A stretch of DNA of 21,028 nucleotides from CAYGZC01 sp964354225 (GTDB lineage: Bacteria > Bacteroidota > Ignavibacteria > UBA10030 > SZUA-254). The DNA lies in NCBI GenBank assembly GCA_964354225.1, contig CAYGZC010000335.1, positions 1 through 21,028 on the forward strand. The letters run 5' to 3'. The position numbers and the translations under genes were made by a program. Shown in pieces: positions 14,685-21,028 of the stretch. Each line of letters begins with the position of its first letter. The first letter of the stretch is position 1. Under the pieces are notes generated by a model. That model worked only from the letters and a program-made list of their open reading frames with translations. It had not been told where the DNA came from and ran no database searches.

Positions 14685-15314
14685 ATGAAAAATCTCATTA
14701 TTCTTTCCCATCCATTAGTTAAACGTGATTTAACTATCCTCCGTGACAAAGAAACAAAAAGTCACAGCTTCCGCGCAATACTACGCCGAACGGCGAGCTT
14801 GATGGCATACGAAGTGACACAAGACTTGCCGCTTAAGCAAATTGCAGTTACAACTCCGCTGGAAAAAACGAAAGGTTATATCGTTCCTGATTCGATAATT
14901 CTTGTTCCCATTCTTCGTGCGGGACTTGGTCTTGTGGGTGGATTTGTTGAAATTTTTCCGAACGCACGTGTTGGTCACATCGGAATGTACCGTGACGAAG
15001 AAACGCTGACGCCCGTTGATTATTATCTCAAGCTCCCGAAAAAATTAAATCATGCGCTTGTACTGATTCTTGATCCGATGCTTGCAACGGGTGGCAGCGC
15101 TGCTGCGGCTGTAACAGTTTTGAAAGAAAAAGGTGCGCGGAAGATTCGATTCGTTTGCCTTGTTGCCGCGCCAGAGGGTGTTCGGGTTCTCTCGAAAGCT
15201 CACCCCGATGTCAAGATATACACTTGTGCATTAGACAGAAAACTTAATGAGAGAGGATATATTCTTCCCGGTCTCGGTGATGCTGGTGATCGAATTTTCG
15301 GGACAGCGGAATAG
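14685..15314 (+). CDS. upp: Uracil phosphoribosyltransferase
   Basis: Pyrimidine salvage: uracil + PRPP to UMP. 209 aa, the usual size. N-terminal LSHPLVKRDLTILRD, uracil-side LVPILRAGLGLVGGF, the PRPP loop DPMLATGGSAAAAV (about 129-142), and the C-terminal GYILPGLGDAGDRIFGT are all present. It is probably the end of the der-flavoenzyme-upp transcript. The gap to the convergent S8 peptidase holds the 45-bp palindromic repeat B. Confidence 0.98.
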   Translation: MKNLIILSHPLVKRDLTILRDKETKSHSFRAILRRTASLMAYEVTQDLPLKQIAVTTPLEKTKGYIVPDSIILVPILRAGLGLVGGFVEIFPNARVGHIGMYRDEETLTPVDYYLKLPKKLNHALVLILDPMLATGGSAAAAVTVLKEKGARKIRFVCLVAAPEGVRVLSKAHPDVKIYTCALDRKLNERGYILPGLGDAGDRIFGTAE

Positions 15315-15394
15315 ACTCTTCCAGTTTTGAGTTATATGCCCGACGAAGACGGGTGCAGTTGTGAGTTTTTAGTGTTTAGGATTTCATGCCGATT

Positions 15395-15439
15395 TGCGAC
15401 TCACCTTCAAGGAAGAATCATCGCCGGAGGTGAGTCGCA
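15395..15439. repeat. 45-bp palindromic element (copy B)
   Basis: Perfect 12-nt arms TGCGACTCACCT / AGGTGAGTCGCA with a 21-nt centre unrelated to that of copy A (11834-11878). It lies in the 137-bp gap between the convergent upp and S8 peptidase genes, 12 nt beyond the peptidase stop, so it may act as a shared 3' hairpin. There is no adjacent T-run. Confidence 0.8.
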
Positions 15440-15451
15440 CATTAATCTGGC

Positions 15452-18400
15452 TCACTTCATCAGCAATAACTTTTTAACCGCAACAAAAGATTTTCCTTCT
15501 GCATTAATCGTTAATCGGTAGAAGTATACTCCACTTGAATAATTGTTAGCATTCCATTCAACCGACTTGAATCCTGCTTCTTGAATCTCATCTATCAACG
15601 TTCTTACTTCCTGACCAAAAATGTTGTAAATCTTAAATGTCACTCTTGAATCTATCGGCAGTTGGTAACGAATCGTTGTTGTTGGATTAAAAGGATTGGG
15701 ATAGTTCTGATATAAAGTGAATTCCTTCGGTATTATATTGTTGATAGCAGCCACCTTATCACCAGGGGGTGGAGGTGGTAGATCTGATGTAGAGATTATT
15801 TTTATCCTAGTCAATAATCGTTTTGAAGAACCTGATGATAAAATCAATGACCCCGATTGATTTGTCTTCACCCAGTATCCATGCCCCGGATATATCGTAT
15901 CGGTTCGAATATAACTACTGTTGTAACCAAAAAAATCACTCGTTACCATTCCCGACGGCTCACTATTAATTGAAGTTACCTCGATTGGTGTTGAAATAGA
16001 ACCTATTAAATTCCAGCCATCATTAACGACTATCGTATCAGATAGAATCACACGACCACCAACAACTACCGTATCATTTGAACTGAATTTTAACCAATAA
16101 CCGATTCCTTGCTTCAGTGTATCCTTGCTCTCATATGATGAACCATTATATGCGAATACATCAGAGATAACAGGAGAGATATAATCCTTGAAATAGGAAC
16201 TCGCATCTAAGGGAAGTGAAACAAGATTCCAATTTAGTTTCACTGGCAAATAAGAAAACGATTCTGCTGTTGAAAACCGCCTCGTCTCAGAGTACGAGCT
16301 TGAACCGAGTGAATTGGAAGCACTCACTCTCCAAAAGTAAGTTGTGGCCCATTGGAGCGGACCAATTTTTTGTGAGGTAGATATCAAAGTTGAATCGTCA
16401 ACAAATAGATTGGTAAAACCGCTGTCATCAGCCACCTGAATGCGGTACATATTGCCACCGACTGATCTTTTCCATCGAAAGGTGAGTATGTTAGGCACTT
16501 CAGCTGCGCTATCTGGTGGAAACATTAACATCGGTATTTGTGGAACTGCACGGTTATACACAAACGCTGGTTCGACCCGATAATCTAAAGCGTTTCCGGA
16601 GGGATCAGTTAAACGTAACCGCATTGAAACAAATCCATCATTTATGTCTATCGGAATGTCAGCAGCAAATCGGTTGCTATCACGCGAAAGAGGAATTTCA
16701 CTCCACATTCCTCCACTTGTTGGTACAAGGTATAGTCTCGCAGAGTCGATACCGAGATCGTCCTTAGCTTCGAATCTAATTTCCATCTTTTCACCTGCAT
16801 GCAGGATATCGGTCACACACCCATTAGAGAGTACAAATAGGTTCTTCAGTGTTGGGGGATTAGGATCAACACGATCGAGATTACACTCCAACTGTGCCGT
16901 TGCCGTTCCCCAGACATCAGCAATTTTATAAGCACCATATGGTATCTCGAGCGTATATCGGCTTGGTGGAGTTATGTTGGTATACACAAAATAATCTGGT
17001 GCGTTCTCGCGAGGATGGATTCCAGAAGCGATGAGAGTGTCCAAATGGTATATCTTGTACGATATCGTATGCAAGAAGGACGCCCTCCAGATGGGGCCTC
17101 TAAATAATAACGCTACCGATCCGGGACGTAATCTAATCGCGGTCGGAGTGTTTATAGTCTCACCAGTCCAATGGGGAGCCCCATACCCAACTTTGAATTG
17201 CAATGGTATACTCTCTATTGAGAAAAGATACCCCCAAGACTCGGGGTCATAGAAATAGAGCTTGTTGGGGCTCGGTACAGCTACCAAAGGCATATAGTAA
17301 CGAAGAGAATAATACCCTTTAGGCGGAAGTGACTGATATTGATAAACATTCATCGAGTAACGGATCGTATCAAACGAAAGGGGGGATAGTATGTAAAACG
17401 CATTCAAACGAAATGGAGGCTTAAGCTCAATGGCCGGGAAAAGGACACCGTTCCCTTTGTGTACCATCCATGGGCGAATATGCACAAGCGAATCAACATT
17501 CTGATCAGGACAAAACACATATTCCACCTTCTGGAATTTTTCCGGAACATTCACAAGCGTCGTTGATGAGGTGATGCCGTGTGGCATGTCATAGCAAAAA
17601 GCGTAGAAGCGATCGTTGTGCATCGCTCCCATCATCATATCGTATCTCCACTTCGGCGAGACGTCTGGAAAATCCATCGTGTCGATAGTGGAATCTGGTT
17701 GGCAAAGCGAATAAGAACAAGTTGTCCTCCACCCGTAGCCGGTAGCCGTATCGATAAGTAGTTCTGACCAACCCCAAGGATAACTTGTTATCTCCTGGGG
17801 ACTTGAGAATGGTACTGGTTGGCCATTCTCATCCAATCGCCGGATAACAATTCTATTCTTGGCGTCACTCTTGTTAACGTAGATGGTGGTAACACCGCTA
17901 ACCTCAATGTCTTCCTTAAATATTTTGGTTCGCATGTCATCGTAGGAACCGAAGACGTGATACTTACCTGGAGAACAAAAGACGTTGAGGACAAAATCAA
18001 TTTTAGGGAAGTAACTATCGTAAACTTCCCACATATTCATCACGTTCATATATCTTGCATCGATTATTCCGAGCCACCACGGAGTTTCGTCCATGGCGAT
18101 CCGCAACATGTACGTCCGAGTGAACGCAAATGGTACTTGAACAGTGAAAGAAGGATTCGAGAAGTTCACAAGAATCCGCCCGGTGTAATTGGGCTGATCT
18201 GCCTTTTCGCTCCACACATCCTTATACCTTATGCCCGTATTGCGAACTTTCAGCGCAACGTTGACTACGACTGAATCGTGTGCCGGTATCGTGCCGGCTG
18301 AGGGATTGAAGCTGAGCGTTACCCCTATGATTGAAGGTATTCCAGTCGATAAGGTAAACGGAGCCGCAGAGGAGCCATGGTTCCGCAGAGTAATTGGAAG

Positions 18401-20014
18401 CGAGGTTGTCCACACCTCATTCGCAAGAAGATCATCGATACCGAAATACAGTGCTGTCGGTGTTAGGAGGGCTGACCGAGAAACAGCGTCAGGGAGATAT
18501 AGTTGCCCGCTCCCTTGTGTGTAGACATCGTCGGTTCCGGGATTCGTCGGTTTTGTTGTTTGAACCAGCACTGCTTTGATTTCCTCTGGCGACCAGTCCG
18601 GATGTAGTTGCCTCAGCAATGCCGCGGCACCCGCAACATGCGGGGCCGCCATTGACGTTCCATCGTGTAGTACACAGTCACCACCAAGTTTTGCCGATAA
18701 AATGTAGACCCCGGGCGCAACAAGATCCGGTTTGATGGTCCAATCATACCACACCGGGCCTCGTGATGAAAAATCAGGAATCGAGCCATCGCGTTGGACA
18801 GCACTGACAGTTAGCGCTGACCAAGCACAACCTGGCGAAGAAATCGTCATGTAATTTGGGCCACTGTTTCCAGCAGCCACAACACATAGAATACCGGAAG
18901 CAGTTGCGTTATCAACTGCTTGAGACAGTGGACCATTCGGAATACCAGGACCACCAAGACTGAGATTAATGACCTTGATCGGTGTTGGTGTTGAAGGATT
19001 GTTGTCGGGATCGAGTGAACGCTCGACACCGGAAATGATCCACGAGGTCCATCCTGATCCGTCTGCACCAACAACTTTGAACGCCCAAAGCCGCGCCTTG
19101 TATGCCACCCCTCTGACATTGCATGGAGGTGGACCGTCACCAGCAGCGATACCGGCAACGTGCGTACCGTGTCCGTTGTCGTCCATCGGATCGGTGTCAT
19201 CATTTACAAAGTCGTAGCCACCGATCACTTTGCTGTTTGGAAATAATGCACCACCCAGCGCCGGGTGCAGGTAATCGATGCCGGTGTCGATAATACCAAT
19301 GTCGATGCTGTCGCCGTGCACTCCCGTGCTATCCCAGAATGCTGGCGCACCGATCTGGTTATTACTGTAAACGTCGCATGTGCGCACGGTATCATCCTGC
19401 CACACACCGACGATGTATGGTAACTGCTGAATTTGTTTTAGAACTGAGCGGGTGGTCGTCATCACCATCCCGTTGAAGGCGGTCTGGTACTCAGCCAAAA
19501 TCTTAGTTTCGGTTACAAGTGATTGAGTCTGTGTTGACGATTGTGTGATTCCTTCGATCATCGCCAGATCCGATCGGAACTGTGCGTGCTCGGCCTTCAG
19601 TGCCGAGAGTGCAGATTGAATCGATGGCACAGATAGTTTCTTGCTATTGGTCATCGAACTCACCCGGCTCAATGGTAAATTCCGGAACTGCACGATTACC
19701 CGCAACTCATTCGGACGTTCAAGGAGATATGTATCGCTTTCACCATCACCTTTAGAAACAGTAAGCAACTGGGAGCCACATGGCATTGATCCTTCAACCG
19801 ACTGAATATAAGATGATTCTTGTTGCTTCACGCTTCTAGGACTTCCCTTCGTGTTATCATTTTGATGTGTCGATCTGATAGGGTGAAGCGGCTTGAGATG
19901 TTGCGAAACTACTGAGTTCAAATAAACCAAGGATGAAAATAAAAGAATTATGATTAAATTTATCCTTGGAAAATGTAACACCTTATTTCGTGTTATATCA
20001 CTCATCTCCAACAT
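15452..20014 (-). CDS. Large secreted S8 (subtilisin) peptidase with type IX secretion sorting domain
   Basis: 1520 aa. A signal peptide (hydrophobic LIIILLFSSLVYLNSVVS, about 20-37) is followed by a prodomain-like region to about 210. The catalytic domain (about 230-510) has Asp243 in IIDTGID, His282 in GHGTHVAG, oxyanion Asn383 in AAGNSGP and Ser454 in GTSMAAPHVAG. Ig-like and other beta domains follow, then a fibronectin-III-like domain (about 1157-1250). Next come two related modules (WNLVSLPLD...GIGYWLK, about 1260-1312, and GWNLIGSIS...GHGYWVK, about 1332-1383), a Pro linker, and a C-terminal Por sorting domain (1432-1520: LYQNYPNPFNP...SGVYFYRL). It should be exported by Sec, then T9SS, and attached or released at the surface. 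The catalytic part looks GC-richer than the C-terminal part. Confidence 0.95.
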   Translation of the reverse strand: MLEMSDITRNKVLHFPRINLIIILLFSSLVYLNSVVSQHLKPLHPIRSTHQNDNTKGSPRSVKQQESSYIQSVEGSMPCGSQLLTVSKGDGESDTYLLERPNELRVIVQFRNLPLSRVSSMTNSKKLSVPSIQSALSALKAEHAQFRSDLAMIEGITQSSTQTQSLVTETKILAEYQTAFNGMVMTTTRSVLKQIQQLPYIVGVWQDDTVRTCDVYSNNQIGAPAFWDSTGVHGDSIDIGIIDTGIDYLHPALGGALFPNSKVIGGYDFVNDDTDPMDDNGHGTHVAGIAAGDGPPPCNVRGVAYKARLWAFKVVGADGSGWTSWIISGVERSLDPDNNPSTPTPIKVINLSLGGPGIPNGPLSQAVDNATASGILCVVAAGNSGPNYMTISSPGCAWSALTVSAVQRDGSIPDFSSRGPVWYDWTIKPDLVAPGVYILSAKLGGDCVLHDGTSMAAPHVAGAAALLRQLHPDWSPEEIKAVLVQTTKPTNPGTDDVYTQGSGQLYLPDAVSRSALLTPTALYFGIDDLLANEVWTTSLPITLRNHGSSAAPFTLSTGIPSIIGVTLSFNPSAGTIPAHDSVVVNVALKVRNTGIRYKDVWSEKADQPNYTGRILVNFSNPSFTVQVPFAFTRTYMLRIAMDETPWWLGIIDARYMNVMNMWEVYDSYFPKIDFVLNVFCSPGKYHVFGSYDDMRTKIFKEDIEVSGVTTIYVNKSDAKNRIVIRRLDENGQPVPFSSPQEITSYPWGWSELLIDTATGYGWRTTCSYSLCQPDSTIDTMDFPDVSPKWRYDMMMGAMHNDRFYAFCYDMPHGITSSTTLVNVPEKFQKVEYVFCPDQNVDSLVHIRPWMVHKGNGVLFPAIELKPPFRLNAFYILSPLSFDTIRYSMNVYQYQSLPPKGYYSLRYYMPLVAVPSPNKLYFYDPESWGYLFSIESIPLQFKVGYGAPHWTGETINTPTAIRLRPGSVALLFRGPIWRASFLHTISYKIYHLDTLIASGIHPRENAPDYFVYTNITPPSRYTLEIPYGAYKIADVWGTATAQLECNLDRVDPNPPTLKNLFVLSNGCVTDILHAGEKMEIRFEAKDDLGIDSARLYLVPTSGGMWSEIPLSRDSNRFAADIPIDINDGFVSMRLRLTDPSGNALDYRVEPAFVYNRAVPQIPMLMFPPDSAAEVPNILTFRWKRSVGGNMYRIQVADDSGFTNLFVDDSTLISTSQKIGPLQWATTYFWRVSASNSLGSSSYSETRRFSTAESFSYLPVKLNWNLVSLPLDASSYFKDYISPVISDVFAYNGSSYESKDTLKQGIGYWLKFSSNDTVVVGGRVILSDTIVVNDGWNLIGSISTPIEVTSINSEPSGMVTSDFFGYNSSYIRTDTIYPGHGYWVKTNQSGSLILSSGSSKRLLTRIKIISTSDLPPPPPGDKVAAINNIIPKEFTLYQNYPNPFNPTTTIRYQLPIDSRVTFKIYNIFGQEVRTLIDEIQEAGFKSVEWNANNYSSGVYFYRLTINAEGKSFVAVKKLLLMK

Positions 20015-20028
20015 TTATTGATTTGTTA

Positions 20029-20048
20029 GTAACCGACTAATTAGTTAC
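20029..20048. promoter_or_regulatory. Palindrome in the peptidase 5' leader
   Basis: GTAAC and GTTAC arms at the ends, with a perfect ACTAATTAGT palindrome (20036-20045) inside. It lies between the predicted transcription start and the ATG of the S8 peptidase, a place where a repressor could bind. AT-rich, so chance is possible. Confidence 0.3.
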
Positions 20049-20063
20049 AACTAAACCTATCAA

Positions 20064-20092
20064 AAAATAACCATTTTACTTTCAAGAGTCAA
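20064..20092 (-). promoter_or_regulatory. Putative sigma-70 promoter of the S8 peptidase
   Basis: On the minus strand TTGACT (20092-20087), a 17-bp spacer and TATTTT (20069-20064). The predicted transcription start near 20057 leaves a leader of about 43 nt. The site is back-to-back with the rel promoter in the same 243-bp divergent gap. Confidence 0.6.
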
Positions 20093-20156
20093 TAGCCATG
20101 AGTCCGTGCGCCAAGAGGTCGTTACCATGTTATGTAAATATTGGGATCCAATTTTC

Positions 20157-20185
20157 TTGACATTCACCAACTATCCAAGTATATT
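20157..20185 (+). promoter_or_regulatory. Putative sigma-70 promoter of rel
   Basis: TTGACA (20157-20162), a 17-bp spacer and TATATT (20180-20185), one base from the full consensus. The predicted transcript start near 20192 gives a leader of about 66 nt before ATG 20258. It is the best promoter match in the window. Confidence 0.7.
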
Positions 20186-20257
20186 TCAGTAAAACAAGTA
20201 TAGAATTATAAAGGACTTAGAACCCTTAGCCCCAAACGAGCGAAGGTCGTAATTTAA

Positions 20258-21028
20258 ATGAGAGACGGTCTCTATAAAAAGAAGCTTGAAGATCTTCTAT
20301 TTGTTTGTCGAAAAAATCTTAAGACTGTAAATGAGGAACTGATTCGGAGAGCTTTCGAGTTTAGTCTTGAAGCCCATAAGAACGACATTCGCGCCTCGGG
20401 TGATCCTTTCTTCAACCATCCATACGAAGTAGCGATGGTGGTTGCAAAAGAAATTCCACTCGACGATGTTTCAGTTGCAAGTGCTCTCATGCACGATGTT
20501 GCCGAAGATACAGAGTTTACAATCAAAGATATCCGACATGAGTTCGGTGATACGATAGCTGATATAGTTGATGGTGCAACGAAAATCTCCGACATCTTCC
20601 GAAGTCATGAAGTGATTCAAGCGGAAAATTATCGTAAGATGCTTATCTCGATGGTCAACGATATTCGTGTCATGCTCTTGAAATTTGCCGACCGGCTTCA
20701 CAACATGCGTACACTTGAATATCTTCCTAAAGAAAAGCAAGTGCGTTTAGCGAAGGAGACTCTCGATATCTATGCACCATTCGCTCATCGTTTTGGTCTT
20801 GCAAAAATTCGTTGGGAATTGGAAGACTCAGCGTTCAAATATCTCCATCCACAAGAATACGAAGATATATCTCACAAACTTAAAGCAAAGCGTAGAGAGC
20901 GCGAAACCTACATAAAAAAGTTTGTCCAACCCGTTGAAAAGAGATTGAAAGAAGAGGAGATGAATTTTGAAATCGAAGGGCGACCCAAACATTTATACAG
21001 CATCTATAATAAAATGGTCAACCGCAAC
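20258..21028 (+). CDS. Bifunctional (p)ppGpp synthetase/hydrolase Rel/SpoT (N-terminal part, runs off window)
   Basis: 257 codons from ATG 20258 reach the right edge. The HD hydrolase domain is complete and looks active: His54 in FFNHPYEVA, His79-Asp80 in LMHDVAEDT with Glu83-Asp84, and Asp145 in KFADRLHNMRTL. The YLHPQEYEDI linker and the beginning of the synthetase domain (RPKHLYSIYNKM, 242-253) follow. Since RelA of gamma-proteobacteria has a decayed HD site, this is a Rel/SpoT-type bifunctional enzyme. AAGG about 12 nt before the ATG is a weak ribosome site. It is divergent from the S8 peptidase. Confidence 0.96.
   Translation, partial: MRDGLYKKKLEDLLFVCRKNLKTVNEELIRRAFEFSLEAHKNDIRASGDPFFNHPYEVAMVVAKEIPLDDVSVASALMHDVAEDTEFTIKDIRHEFGDTIADIVDGATKISDIFRSHEVIQAENYRKMLISMVNDIRVMLLKFADRLHNMRTLEYLPKEKQVRLAKETLDIYAPFAHRFGLAKIRWELEDSAFKYLHPQEYEDISHKLKAKRRERETYIKKFVQPVEKRLKEEEMNFEIEGRPKHLYSIYNKMVNRN

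Noticed and set aside
15346..15364. CCCG...CGGG hairpin after upp as a terminator
   Set aside because: The stem is only 4-5 bp and no T-run follows.
15327..15521. 64-codon frame after upp
   Set aside because: It runs across the 45-bp palindromic repeat and into the end of the peptidase gene. No ribosome site or domain.
17819..18274. 151-codon open frame on the plus strand inside the peptidase gene
   Set aside because: It lies antisense to a well-supported large CDS, has no recognisable domain or ribosome site, and several similar frames occur across the same GC-richer region.
1..21028. CRISPR array, prophage or full-size insertion sequence
   Set aside because: No regularly spaced repeats, transposase, integrase or phage structural genes are seen. 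The only mobile-looking pieces are the tRNA/GIY-YIG unit and the short palindromes.

Overview
The window looks like a chromosomal segment of an FCB-group bacterium, most likely from the Ignavibacteria/Chlorobi side. This is an inference with three supports. A very large secreted subtilase ends in a type IX secretion (Por) sorting domain. A bacillithiol gene (bshA), a CdaA-type diadenylate cyclase and an Rcp1-like receiver are present. Several promoter-like sites follow the ordinary TTGACA/TATAAT pattern rather than the divergent Bacteroidota-class consensus. Overall the DNA is AT-rich, with modest GC in most genes.

Layout: (1) 1-4346, minus strand: an iron-sulfur assembly operon read right to left, rrf2-type regulator, IscS-type cysteine desulfurase, a 97-aa unknown, sufB, a 76-aa unknown with a hydrophobic N-terminus, then sufC, which runs off the left edge. 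A 13-bp hairpin terminator and an IscR-like dyad lie in front of it. (2) 4443-4640, minus: a small zinc-ribbon protein. (3) 4883-7286, plus: bshA and a membrane-anchored metallophosphoesterase. (4) 7300-7512: a compact transcription unit (promoter, 34-codon basic ORF, terminator). (5) 7545-11040, plus: folP, cdaA, pcm, miaA, probably co-transcribed (folate, c-di-AMP, protein repair, tRNA modification). (6) 10941-11358: a tRNA-Pro(CGG) on the minus strand, followed directly by a small GIY-YIG nuclease gene and then by a displaced, palindrome-riddled copy of the 3' three-quarters of the same tRNA, which has become the 3' end of miaA. (7) 11412-15314, plus: single-domain response regulator, der GTPase, CoA-disulfide-reductase-like flavoenzyme, upp. 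(8) 15452-20014, minus: a 1520-aa secreted S8 peptidase. (9) 20258-end, plus: the N-terminal part of a Rel/SpoT (p)ppGpp enzyme, divergent from the peptidase.

The most interesting part is region 6. A tRNA gene and a partial direct copy of it bracket a GIY-YIG ORF, as the two ends of a tRNA-targeting mini-element would. The GIY-YIG stop codon lies in the tRNA-derived end, and the same end supplies a 32-residue extension to MiaA. Two families of short dispersed palindromes are also visible: twin 11-bp palindromes (8413 and 10959) and 45-bp elements with 12-bp arms and an unrelated 21-nt centre (11834 and 15395). No stretch longer than about 250 bases lacks a gene.
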